This document shows positions 33,282 to 43,016 of a stretch of 64,000 nucleotides of DNA, piece by piece. The position numbers and the translations under genes are program-made. Source of the DNA: Lacrimispora amygdalina (lineage in GTDB: Bacteria; Bacillota; Clostridia; Lachnospirales; Lachnospiraceae). Numbering within the stretch: the first letter of the stretch is position 1; every line of letters starts with the position of its first letter. A model generated the notes under the pieces. The model did not search any database. It saw nothing but the letters and a program-made list of their open reading frames with translations, and was not told the origin of the DNA. Location of the stretch: contig NZ_OAOF01000011.1 of the NCBI RefSeq assembly GCF_900205965.1, positions 62,001 through 126,000 on the forward strand, given 5' to 3'.

Positions 33282-34532
33282 ATGACAATCAAAGAAAGAT
33301 ATGAAGCGGCAAAGGAAAGCTATAAATCGTTGGGTGTTGATACGGACCAGGCACTTCTTGCACTGAAACAGATTCCTGTTTCCATGCACTGCTGGCAGGG
33401 GGATGATGTTACCGGATTTGACGGAGCAGGAGCATTATCAGGCGGAATCCAGACTACCGGGAATTATCCCGGACGGGCACGAGGTCCCAAAGAACTGATG
33501 GAGGACATGGACAAGGCGCTTAGCCTGATTCCTGGAAAACACAGAATAAACCTTCATGCAAGCTACGGAATTTTTGAAAAGGGAGAATGGGTTGACCGTG
33601 ATCAGCTGGAGCCGAAGCATTTTGCAAAATGGGTGGAATTCGCAAAGGAACGGGGGATTGGAATCGATTTTAACCCTACCTTATTCTCACACCCGAAGGC
33701 AGAGTCTGCAACCTTATCCAGTGAAGATCCACAGATAAGGGCATTCTGGATCCGCCATGTACAGGCCTGCATCCGCATTTCCCAGTATTTTGCCGAAGAA
33801 TTAAATACTCCCTGCACCATGAATATCTGGATACCGGATGGGTTTAAGGATATTCCCGCTGACCGCACCTCACCAAGAGCAAGGTTAAAGGATTCCCTTG
33901 ACCAGATCCTTTCCATGGATTACGATAAGTCTAAGGTATATGTTGCAGTAGAATCCAAGGTATTTGGCATCGGAATGGAAAGCTGTACGGTGGGATCTCA
34001 TGAATTCTACATGAATTACGCATCAAAGAACGATATTCTCTGTCTCCTGGACAGCGGACATTATCATCCGACAGAAGTGGTTTCCGATAAGATCTCTTCC
34101 ATGCTGTTATTTTTTGATAAAGTGGCACTTCATGTAACCAGACCGGTTCGCTGGGACAGTGATCATGTGGTATTGTTTGACGATGAGACGAAAGAGATTG
34201 CAAAAGAGATTGTGCGGGGCGGAGCAGACCGCGTCCTTTTGGCTCTGGATTTCTTTGATGCCAGCATTAACCGTTTAAGCGCCTGGGTAGTTGGAATGAG
34301 AAACATGCAGAAAGCTCTTTTAAATGCCCTTCTGCTTCCTAATGAGAAACTGGCTGCATTACAGAAATCCCGTAACTTTACAGAGCTTATGATGCTTCAG
34401 GAAGAGTTAAAGCTTTACCCCATGGGCGATGTATGGAATTATTTCTGTGAGTTAAACGGAGTACCTGCAAAAGAAGACTGGTTTCCTCAGATAACTGCTT
34501 ATGAAAAAGAAGTACTGGCAAACCGTAAATAG
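33282..34532 (+). CDS. rhaA: L-rhamnose isomerase
   Basis: Isomerises L-rhamnose to L-rhamnulose using Mn/Zn. At 416 residues it has the typical RhaA features [14 protein letters not shown] near the N-terminus, [13 protein letters not shown], the metal-binding [18 protein letters not shown], and the C-terminal [12 protein letters not shown]. Length is normal. A GGGAG site lies before the ATG. It sits 22 bases after rhaM and 12 bases before rhaD. Confidence 0.95.
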   Translation: MTIKERYEAAKESYKSLGVDTDQALLALKQIPVSMHCWQGDDVTGFDGAGALSGGIQTTGNYPGRARGPKELMEDMDKALSLIPGKHRINLHASYGIFEKGEWVDRDQLEPKHFAKWVEFAKERGIGIDFNPTLFSHPKAESATLSSEDPQIRAFWIRHVQACIRISQYFAEELNTPCTMNIWIPDGFKDIPADRTSPRARLKDSLDQILSMDYDKSKVYVAVESKVFGIGMESCTVGSHEFYMNYASKNDILCLLDSGHYHPTEVVSDKISSMLLFFDKVALHVTRPVRWDSDHVVLFDDETKEIAKEIVRGGADRVLLALDFFDASINRLSAWVVGMRNMQKALLNALLLPNEKLAALQKSRNFTELMMLQEELKLYPMGDVWNYFCELNGVPAKEDWFPQITAYEKEVLANRK

Positions 34533-34544
34533 AGGAGAAAAAAC

Positions 34545-35372
34545 ATGAAGATATTAGATGCAGAATTTGTAAAAGGCTTTATCCGTATGTGTGACGATGG
34601 TTTTAAGCAGAACTGGCATGAGAGAAACGGAGGAAATTTAAGCTACCGTATCAAGCCGGAAGAAGTGGAGTCTGTAAAAGAAGAATTAAACAGTAATACT
34701 CCCTGGCAGCCAATCGGAACTACAGTAAAGGATCTGGCAGGAGAATATTTTATGGTAACAGGAAGCGGAAAATATTTTCGTAATGTAATATTGGATCCAG
34801 CTGCCAACACCTGTATCATAGAGCTTGACGAAGCTGGAGAAAATTACAGAATCTGCTGGGGACTGGTAAACGGCGGACGCCCCACAAGTGAGCTGCCCTC
34901 CCATTTAATGAATCATGAAGTGAAGAAGAATGCAACCGGCGGACTTCATCGTGTGATTTACCATGCACATCCGGCCAATGTCATTGCATTAACGTTTGTA
35001 CTCCCCTTAGAGGATGGTGTGTTTACACGTGAATTGTGGGAGATGGCTACGGAATGTCCGGTGGTTTTCCCTGGCGGAGTAGGAGTTGTCGGCTGGATGG
35101 TACCAGGCGGACGTGATATTGCAGTTGCAACCAGTGAACTGATGAAAAAATATGACGTTGCAGTATGGGCTCATCATGGACTCTTTGCTTCCGGTGAAGA
35201 CTTTGACTTAACCTTCGGGTTAATGCATACGGTTGAAAAATCTGCGGAGATTCTGGTAAAGGTTTTATCTATCCGTCCGGATAAGCTGCAGACAATCACT
35301 CCGGATAATTTCAGAGATCTTGCGAGAGATTTTAAAGTTACTCTGCCGGAAGAATTTCTTTACGAAAAATAG
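34545..35372 (+). CDS. rhaD: Rhamnulose-1-phosphate aldolase
   Basis: Splits L-rhamnulose-1-phosphate to dihydroxyacetone phosphate and L-lactaldehyde. A 275-residue class II aldolase with the zinc ligands in YHAHPANVIAL and WAHHGLFASG, plus RNGGNLSYR and TGSGKYFRN for phosphate binding. It closes the operon. A lactaldehyde reductase or 1,2-propanediol pathway is not present next to it. AGGAG precedes the start. Confidence 0.95.
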   Translation: MKILDAEFVKGFIRMCDDGFKQNWHERNGGNLSYRIKPEEVESVKEELNSNTPWQPIGTTVKDLAGEYFMVTGSGKYFRNVILDPAANTCIIELDEAGENYRICWGLVNGGRPTSELPSHLMNHEVKKNATGGLHRVIYHAHPANVIALTFVLPLEDGVFTRELWEMATECPVVFPGGVGVVGWMVPGGRDIAVATSELMKKYDVAVWAHHGLFASGEDFDLTFGLMHTVEKSAEILVKVLSIRPDKLQTITPDNFRDLARDFKVTLPEEFLYEK

Positions 35373-35395
35373 GAACGTTTCATATCGTAAAACTA

Positions 35396-35450
35396 ATTGT
35401 TAACCACATTGAAAAGAAAGGTTGACAATACTGAAATCCCTTTGTATAAT
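35396..35450 (+). promoter_or_regulatory. BirA operator and bioY promoter
   Basis: ATTGTTAACC (35396-35405) and GGTTGACAAT (35420-35429) with 14 bases between match the BirA box. The right arm contains the -35 TTGACA (35422-35427), followed after 17 bases by TATAAT (35445-35450). Biotin-loaded BirA bound here would block transcription of bioY-bioB. Confidence 0.92.
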
Positions 35451-35486
35451 GATGAAAAATAACATCATAATACAGGGGGATTTTTC

Positions 35487-36029
35487 ATGAAACAATTAAA
35501 AACAAAAGAGTTAACATTATGTGCATTATTCGCAGCCCTTACCGCTATTCTGTCTCAGATATCCATACCCATCGGACCTGTTCCTGTTAATCTGGCTCAT
35601 ATCTCCACCTTTTTAGCTGCCGGTTTGCTGGGATCAGGACTGGGTGCGCTCAGTCAGCTTATTTTCGTACTGCTGGGAGCGGCGGGGCTTCCGGTTTTTT
35701 CCGGATTTCATAGCGGACTGGCCTGGATTGCCGGTCCGACAGGAGGCTATATTATCGGCTATATCGTATCTGCTTACCTGACCGGCTGGATCCTGGAGCG
35801 ATTTGGAAAACGGACCGTTCAGTCATTGGTGGTATCCATATTGTCGGGTTTTCTGGTTACCTACGTATTTGGTACCATTTGGTTTACCTTTATTACCCAT
35901 ACCTCGTTCTCTGCTGCACTTGGACTTTGTGTGATTCCGTTTCTTCCCGGGGATTTATTAAAGACATGCCTCGTCGTTGTTTTAGTGCGCCGGTTATATT
36001 CGTTGGTTCAGAGAATGCGGCAGTGGTAA
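35487..36029 (+). CDS. bioY: Biotin transporter BioY
   Basis: A 180-residue membrane protein with six hydrophobic helices, the substrate-binding S component of a biotin ECF importer. Family hallmarks include LAHISTFLAAGLLGSGLGALSQ-like and AGPTGGYIIGYI (the GPTGGY motif is typical of BioY). It relies on ECF T and A subunits elsewhere in the genome. It is the first gene of the BirA-controlled unit, 24 bases before bioB. A GGGGGA site precedes the ATG. Confidence 0.93.
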   Translation: MKQLKTKELTLCALFAALTAILSQISIPIGPVPVNLAHISTFLAAGLLGSGLGALSQLIFVLLGAAGLPVFSGFHSGLAWIAGPTGGYIIGYIVSAYLTGWILERFGKRTVQSLVVSILSGFLVTYVFGTIWFTFITHTSFSAALGLCVIPFLPGDLLKTCLVVVLVRRLYSLVQRMRQW

Positions 36030-36053
36030 GTCATGATAAAAAGGAGGTCTGCG

Positions 36054-37010
36054 ATGACGGATACATATAATAATCTTTCAAAAGAGGATGCACGCTCCAT
36101 TCTCCTCATGCCGGATGAAGAACTGCCAAAGCTTCTTGAAGCAGCATACATGCTGAGAAAAAAGCATAAAGGGAACATGGTGGATATTCATCTTCTGACC
36201 AATGCCCGCAGCGGAAACTGTTCCCAGAACTGTGCCTATTGCGCCCAGTCCGGTCAGTCTAAGGCAGATATTGATACGTATCAGATGATTAATTATGACA
36301 AGCTTGTAAAAGACGGTTACCTGGTAAAAGACAAGAAACTGGCACGCCACTGCATTGGTCTGAGCGGAATCCGTTTTTCTGATGAAGAGATTCATGCATT
36401 TGCAGAAGAGATCAGAAGACTTAAAAAGGAGACAGACACTCCTGTCTGCTGTTCCATTGGTTTCCTCACCAGAGAGCAGGCACAAGTCTTAAAGGAAGCG
36501 GGTGTGGACAGAATCAACCACAACTTGAATACAGGCAGAAATTATTATCCCAACATCTGTACAACCCATACCTATGAGCAGCGGATCGCTAATATTAAGA
36601 TGCTCAAAGAGATGGGATTTGAACTGTGCTGCGGCGGAATCGTAGGACTTGGAGAGAGTCCGGAAGATGTAGTGGACATGTTGTTTGAGATTCAGGCGAT
36701 AAGTCCAAAAGCAGTTCCGGTTAATTTCCTGATCCCCATTAAAGGTACAGCACTGGAGAATCAGAGTACTTCTGTTCTTACTTCTGAGTACTGTTTAAAA
36801 GTTCTTTGCCTTGCCAGACTTTTAAACCCTAAATCAGATATCCGGTGTGCAGCGGGAAGGGAACTGTATCTAAAAGGAAAGGAGAAATGGATGTTTTATG
36901 CTGTTGATTCTGTATTTGCCTCCGGTTATCTTACCGCAGGCGGAGAGAGCATAGACAGCACTATAAAAATGATTCAGGAAGCCGGGTTTGAATATTGTAT
37001 TGAATCTTAA
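36054..37010 (+). CDS. bioB: Biotin synthase
   Basis: A 318-residue radical SAM enzyme that inserts sulfur into dethiobiotin. The cluster motif CSQNCAYC is at about residue 60, followed by NLNTGRNYYPNICTTHTY, CCGGIVGLGES and the conserved Arg in DIRCAAGRE. ATG 36054 has AAGGAGG upstream; an in-frame ATG at 36033 comes before that site. No bioA, bioD, bioF or pimeloyl genes are near, so the pair may serve dethiobiotin salvage as well as biotin uptake (inference). Confidence 0.93.
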   Translation: MTDTYNNLSKEDARSILLMPDEELPKLLEAAYMLRKKHKGNMVDIHLLTNARSGNCSQNCAYCAQSGQSKADIDTYQMINYDKLVKDGYLVKDKKLARHCIGLSGIRFSDEEIHAFAEEIRRLKKETDTPVCCSIGFLTREQAQVLKEAGVDRINHNLNTGRNYYPNICTTHTYEQRIANIKMLKEMGFELCCGGIVGLGESPEDVVDMLFEIQAISPKAVPVNFLIPIKGTALENQSTSVLTSEYCLKVLCLARLLNPKSDIRCAAGRELYLKGKEKWMFYAVDSVFASGYLTAGGESIDSTIKMIQEAGFEYCIES

Positions 37011-37020
37011 TGAAATAAAA

Positions 37021-37062
37021 AAAGGAGTATATTCCCGGGTCGTTCTCAAGATATACTCCTTT
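37021..37062. terminator. Bidirectional terminator after bioB
   Basis: A perfect 12-bp stem AAAGGAGTATAT / ATATACTCCTTT with an 18-base loop separates convergent genes; poly-A and T-rich ends serve the two strands. Confidence 0.85.
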
Positions 37063-37082
37063 GCCTGCATAATGCAGAAAAT

Positions 37083-37619
37083 TTATTGCAATTCTTCCTC
37101 CACAATTGTAGTGGTATCATCAGAAGATCCAGTGGTGGTTTCAGGTGCAGCATCGCAAGCTGGTTGTCCTGATTCAGAAGCGGAATAATCCAGACCGCCG
37201 TCTTCTGTGATGTCAGAATCTTCTTCGGTATTTTCCTTTTCCATTGTAGAATCAAACATATCCTTGGCTGTATCAGCCACTGCAGAAGCTGCTTCCCTGG
37301 CTGTATCACTAACGATAGAAGCTGCATCCTTCATCATGTTTTTCGCCGCATTCGCTGCGTCTTTTGCTGCGTCTGCAATATCAGAGGCTGCTGTCTTCAG
37401 TTCATCTTTATTCGCGTGCAGGGAAACGTAGCTGCGGTTCATCGTACTGTCAATTTTGGAAATGTCATCATTCCCGTCATCTTCGAAATCATGGAAGTTT
37501 TCTTCCAGCTCCTTGTGGAAGGATTTGTATTTTGTAAAATAAGAGATGCCGGCGGCAACAGCACCGGCGATAGTGGCAAGTGCCACGAATTTCCCAAAAC
37601 CATTACCTCTTTTTGCCAT
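37083..37619 (-). CDS. YtxH-like membrane-anchored protein with Ala/Asp-rich helix
   Basis: A 178-residue protein with a short basic N-terminus, one hydrophobic segment (about residues 10-28, KFVALATIAGAVAAGISYF), then a long amphipathic Ala/Asp/Lys repeat (DAAKDAANAAKNMMKDAAS and similar) that looks like a coiled or LEA-type helix, and an acidic tail with Thr runs. This layout is shared with YtxH/DUF-type general stress proteins; function is unknown. ATG 37619 follows GGAGTG; the ATG at 37637 precedes that site. Confidence 0.75.
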   Translation of the reverse strand: MAKRGNGFGKFVALATIAGAVAAGISYFTKYKSFHKELEENFHDFEDDGNDDISKIDSTMNRSYVSLHANKDELKTAASDIADAAKDAANAAKNMMKDAASIVSDTAREAASAVADTAKDMFDSTMEKENTEEDSDITEDGGLDYSASESGQPACDAAPETTTGSSDDTTTIVEEELQ

Positions 37620-37762
37620 TTCAAACACTCCTTTCATTCTCCTACCTATTGTAATACGATCCCAGCAAAAAATAAAGGTATATAATAAGAAAATTTCTAT
37701 AAACTATGTAAGTAACGGCGCAATCCGTTTAATTATGGTAAATTTGTAAAAAAAATATAAAG

Positions 37763-37805
37763 TTAGCACTCAACTATTGACAGTGCTAATAATGAGTGAT
37801 ATAAC
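37763..37805 (+). promoter_or_regulatory. CIRCE element and groESL promoter
   Basis: TTAGCACTC (37763-37771), nine bases, then CAGTGCTAA (37781-37789) is the HrcA-binding CIRCE element with one mismatch in the right arm. The -35 TTGACA (37777-37782) lies inside it and TATAAC (37800-37805) follows after 17 bases. HrcA control is established for this element. Confidence 0.93.
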
Positions 37806-37884
37806 ATATTATGTGAATAAAAAATAACTTCTTTCTAAAGGCCATAAGAAAGAAATAATAAGAAAGTTATGAGGAGGAATTGCA

Positions 37885-38175
37885 ATGAAATTAGTACCAT
37901 TATTTGACAAAGTTGTGTTAAAACCGTTGGTTGCAGAGGAGACAACAAAGTCCGGTATTGTTCTGCCGGGTCAGGCAAAAGAAAAGCCGCAGCAGGCGGA
38001 AGTCATCGCAGTAGGACCTGGTGGTCTTGTAGACGGTAAGGAAGTTTCCATGCAGGTTAAGACAGGCGATAAAGTAATCTTCTCCAAATATTCAGGAACA
38101 GAGATTGAAACCGGAGAAGACGATGAGAAGTATGTGATTGTTAAGCAGAGTGATATTCTGGCAGTAATTGAATAA
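37885..38175 (+). CDS. groES: Co-chaperonin GroES
   Basis: A 96-residue beta-barrel partner that caps GroEL. The start KLVPLFDKVVLKPL, the mobile loop TTKSGIVLPGQAKEKPQ, and KVIFSKYSGTEI are standard. It is first in the CIRCE-controlled groESL operon, 86 bases before groEL. AGGAGG is present before the ATG. Confidence 0.97.
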   Translation: MKLVPLFDKVVLKPLVAEETTKSGIVLPGQAKEKPQQAEVIAVGPGGLVDGKEVSMQVKTGDKVIFSKYSGTEIETGEDDEKYVIVKQSDILAVIE

Positions 38176-38258
38176 GTAACGTATAACAGCGGATTTTGAT
38201 AAAAAGGTGTGATTTCCTTATATAAGATCACAAAATAAAGATTAAACTGGAGGAATGA

Positions 38259-39881
<1,623 letters not shown>

Positions 39882-39932
39882 GATTATACAGAAGAGACAT
39901 CCTGCGGGTATGAGAAAGGATCCAGTATTATT

Positions 39933-40442
39933 ATGAATGAAATGTATGCAGAATGGCTTGTAAAGAGGAAGTCTCCGGCTTATACCATGTTACTGAAAAT
40001 CGTGATGGGGATATTATGTGTGATCGCATTCTTCTTATCCATCTCTCCGGTTTTCGGGATATTTGGTGTGATCATATTGTTCGCTGCCGGAGCCGCTACC
40101 TACGTTGTATTCCGCAACAGTGAGGTGGAATATGAGTATCTGTTTGTGACAAATACATTGTCCATAGACAGAATTTACGGCAAAAGCAAGCGTAAGAAAG
40201 CCTGGGAAGGATCGATGGAGGAAATCCAGATTGTAGCACCCACCGGTTCTACAGAAGCAAAAGATCACGAAACAGGCAACATGAAAGTACTGGATTTTTC
40301 TTCCCGTATCCCGGGAGCTAAAACTTATACACTGATCAGCCACTCCGGTTCAGAGAGGACTAAAATCATTTTTGAACCAAATGACAAACTGCTTCACTGT
40401 ATGAAGATGACAGCTCCGCGTAAAGTAGTTACTCAATTATAA
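39933..40442 (+). CDS. DUF6106-like membrane protein
   Basis: A 169-residue protein with two hydrophobic helices (about residues 21-60) and a C-terminal cytosolic domain with EYEYLFVTNTLSIDRIYGKSKRKK and KIIFEPNDKLLHCMK. This pattern matches DUF6106, a Lachnospiraceae-type family with no known function. It lies 51 bases after groEL and could be in its transcript. Upstream is a short segment related to the 52-bp repeats at 31.3 kb. Confidence 0.75.
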   Translation: MNEMYAEWLVKRKSPAYTMLLKIVMGILCVIAFFLSISPVFGIFGVIILFAAGAATYVVFRNSEVEYEYLFVTNTLSIDRIYGKSKRKKAWEGSMEEIQIVAPTGSTEAKDHETGNMKVLDFSSRIPGAKTYTLISHSGSERTKIIFEPNDKLLHCMKMTAPRKVVTQL

Positions 40443-40448
40443 TAACAG

Positions 40449-40488
40449 GAATCAGACGGTTTTCTTCAGACCGCCTGATTCTTTTTTT
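40449..40488 (+). terminator. Terminator after the DUF6106-like gene
   Basis: GAATCAG-A-CGGT pairs with ACCG-C-CTGATTC over an interrupted 11-bp stem, followed by seven T residues. Confidence 0.9.
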
Positions 40489-40667
40489 ACTTGCACCTCT
40501 GAATATCTATCAGAAGTGGGGCATAGATGACATTTTTTAATCCCTCTATCCCATTTCCCGAGTTTCCAACCGTCTTAGAATATGGAAGGTAACGAAATCG
40601 CCGCCGTAAGAATCAATCCTGAAAGTAGCGATGACTGGTCGGCTAAGTTTAGGACTATTTGTTTTAT

Positions 40668-40696
40668 TTGACTGACATATACGTATATGTTACAAT
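40668..40696 (+). promoter_or_regulatory. treR promoter with TreR-type operator in its spacer
   Basis: TTGACT (40668-40673) and TACAAT (40691-40696) have a 17-base spacer that is nearly filled by the perfect 16-bp palindrome ACATATACGTATATGT (40675-40690). Repressor binding would exclude RNA polymerase. Confidence 0.85.
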
Positions 40697-40754
40697 AAAA
40701 TCAAACTTATCAGAAATATAAAAATAAACCCGATAAAATGGAGGTTAAAGTATT

Positions 40755-41468
40755 ATGGAAAGTAAATACAGGCATCTTTATAAGCTGCTTCTGGATAAGA
40801 TTGACAGGCGGGAATATGAGCCGGGAGATAAGCTTCCGGCGGAGGGAGAGCTGATGGAGACTTACGGTGCTTCCAGGGATACGGTGCGAAAGGCTCTGGA
40901 ACTTCTGGTTCAGGACGGTTATATCCAAAAAGCCAGAGGAAAGGCAGCGGAGGTCCTGGACAAGAACAAGTTCAATTTTCCTGTGTCGGAAATTGCAAGC
41001 TTTAAGGAAATCTACCGTTATTCTGCTTCCAGACCAAAAACCATTGTGGAAAATTTAGAAATCGTTAAGGGAGATACAAAGCTGATGGCGGCCCTGCAGA
41101 TCGGACCGGACGACGAGGCTTTTGTGCTGGAGAGGGTCAGGGAGATCGAGGGCGAGAAGATCATAATTGACAAGGATTATTTTACACGGAGGGTGGTTGA
41201 AAATCTGCCTCTTAGGGCAGCACAGGATTCTGTTTACGAATATCTGGAAAAGGAACTTGGGCTTAAAATCGGATTTGCCATGAAGGAAATTACGATCCAC
41301 ATGGCTACAGATGAGGATTACCGTCTGCTGGATATGGGAAGCTACAACATGACCGTGGTGGTGAAGAGTTATACTTACCTGGAGGATTCCACACTGTTTC
41401 AGTTCACCGAATCCCGTCACAGGCCGGATAAGTTCAAATTCGTAGATTTCGCCCGGAGGAAGCTGTAA
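40755..41468 (+). CDS. treR: Trehalose operon repressor, GntR family
   Basis: A 237-residue GntR/HutC-type regulator: N-terminal winged helix (residues 5-70, KLPAEGELMETYGASRDTVRKALELL) and a UTRA ligand-binding domain (about 95-230, KLMAALQIGPDDEAFVLERVREI). It most likely represses trehalose genes and responds to trehalose-6-phosphate. It lies directly upstream of treP and treC, and both its own promoter and that of treP hold a similar operator. Confidence 0.9.
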   Translation: MESKYRHLYKLLLDKIDRREYEPGDKLPAEGELMETYGASRDTVRKALELLVQDGYIQKARGKAAEVLDKNKFNFPVSEIASFKEIYRYSASRPKTIVENLEIVKGDTKLMAALQIGPDDEAFVLERVREIEGEKIIIDKDYFTRRVVENLPLRAAQDSVYEYLEKELGLKIGFAMKEITIHMATDEDYRLLDMGSYNMTVVVKSYTYLEDSTLFQFTESRHRPDKFKFVDFARRKL

Positions 41469-41514
41469 GAAGAGCCTCTGTCCGATGGCAGGGAGAAAGT
41501 ATTTTTCATATATG

Positions 41515-41543
41515 TTGACAAAGGTATACGTACATGTTATAGT
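41515..41543 (+). promoter_or_regulatory. treP promoter with TreR-type operator
   Basis: TTGACA (41515-41520) and TATAGT (41538-41543) with a 17-base spacer that contains AGGTATACGTACATGT (41522-41537), a degenerate copy of the treR palindrome (12 of 16 positions). Confidence 0.85.
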
Positions 41544-41606
41544 GAGAATACAATTATAACATATAAGTTGCAACCAATTTAAAACATATTGAAAAGGAGT
41601 ATGGAT

Positions 41607-43016
41607 ATGGGGAAATATGAAAATGATTCCAGGCAGCTTTTGGACCTCGTCGGAGGAAAGGAAAATATAGGGGCCGTAACCCACTGTATGACCAGAATGC
41701 GTTTTGTGCTGTCAGATCCATCAAAGGCTGATGCTGTAAAGATTGAAGCACTGAAAAGTGTCAAGGGCACATTCACACAGGCTGGACAGTTTCAGGTCAT
41801 TATTGGAAACGACGTACAGACTTTTTACAATGAATTTGCAGCGATTTCAGGAATTGAAGGCGTATCAAAGGACGAAGTGAAAAAGGAAGCAAAGGGCAAC
41901 ATGAACGCGCTGCAGAGAATAGTAGCAGATATAGCGGAAATATTTGCTCCCCTGATTCCGGCCATTATCGTAGGTGGTCTGATCCTGGGCTTTCGCAATG
42001 TAATCGGTGAAATTAAATTCATGAATGACGGGACAGAGACTCTGGTGGCCGTTTCCCAGTTCTGGTCCGGCGTATACAGCTTCCTCTGGCTCTTAGGCGA
42101 GGCTATCTTCCATTTCCTTCCGGTGGGTATCACATGGTCTGTGACGAGAAAGATGGGAACCACCCAGATCCTGGGAATTGTACTCGGTCTGACCTTGGTA
42201 TCTCCCCAGCTTTTGAACGCCTATGCCATGGCGCCGGGTGTAGAAATTCCGGTTTGGGATTTCGGCTTTGTAAAAATGAGGATGATCGGTTATCAGGCTC
42301 AGGTCATTCCGGCAATATTAGCAGGGTTTGTGCTGGTTTATCTGGAGAGGTTCTTTAAGAAGATCACTCCTCAGGCAGTTTCCATGATTGTTGTTCCTTT
42401 CTGTTCTCTGCTTCTGGCAGTCATCGCCGCCCACGCGGTGGTAGGACCCATCGGCTGGGCCATTGGCTCCGCCATATCAAAAGTGGTTTATGCAGGGCTT
42501 ACTTCCAGCTTCCGCTGGCTGTTTGCCACCTTATTCGGCTTCGTATATGCGCCCCTTGTCATCACGGGACTTCACCACATGACAAATGCCATAGATCTCC
42601 AGCTCATGGCGGAGTTTGGCGGAACCATGCTGTGGCCAATGATTGCTTTATCCAACATTGCGCAGGGCTCTGCAGTACTTGGCATGATCTATTTACAGAA
42701 AAAAGATGAGGAGTCAAAGCAGATTTCCATTCCAGCCTGCATCTCCTGCTATTTGGGGGTGACAGAACCGGCCATGTTCGGCGTGAACTTAAAGAGAGGC
42801 TTTCCCTTCCTTTCCGCTATGATCGGTTCCGCCATTGCTGCAACCGTATCCGTTGGAATGAACGTTATGGCTAATTCAATCGGAGTTGGCGGCATTCCAG
42901 GAATCCTGTCCATACAGCCTCAGTATATGGGGATTTTCGCCCTTTGCATGCTGATTGCCATTGCTGTACCCTTTGGACTGACTGTCACTGTCGGTAAAAA
43001 GAAAGGAATCCGGTAA
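41607..43016 (+). CDS. treP: PTS trehalose transporter, EIIBC
   Basis: A 470-residue phosphotransferase permease that takes up trehalose as trehalose-6-phosphate. The EIIB domain is N-terminal with the phosphorylated Cys in AVTHCMTRMRF (about residue 26), followed by the glucose-superfamily EIIC with about ten membrane helices. There is no EIIA, so a cytosolic glucose-type EIIA must be supplied from elsewhere. ATG 41607 is 7 bases after AAAAGGAG. Trehalose specificity is inferred from treC and treR. Confidence 0.92.
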   Translation: MGKYENDSRQLLDLVGGKENIGAVTHCMTRMRFVLSDPSKADAVKIEALKSVKGTFTQAGQFQVIIGNDVQTFYNEFAAISGIEGVSKDEVKKEAKGNMNALQRIVADIAEIFAPLIPAIIVGGLILGFRNVIGEIKFMNDGTETLVAVSQFWSGVYSFLWLLGEAIFHFLPVGITWSVTRKMGTTQILGIVLGLTLVSPQLLNAYAMAPGVEIPVWDFGFVKMRMIGYQAQVIPAILAGFVLVYLERFFKKITPQAVSMIVVPFCSLLLAVIAAHAVVGPIGWAIGSAISKVVYAGLTSSFRWLFATLFGFVYAPLVITGLHHMTNAIDLQLMAEFGGTMLWPMIALSNIAQGSAVLGMIYLQKKDEESKQISIPACISCYLGVTEPAMFGVNLKRGFPFLSAMIGSAIAATVSVGMNVMANSIGVGGIPGILSIQPQYMGIFALCMLIAIAVPFGLTVTVGKKKGIR

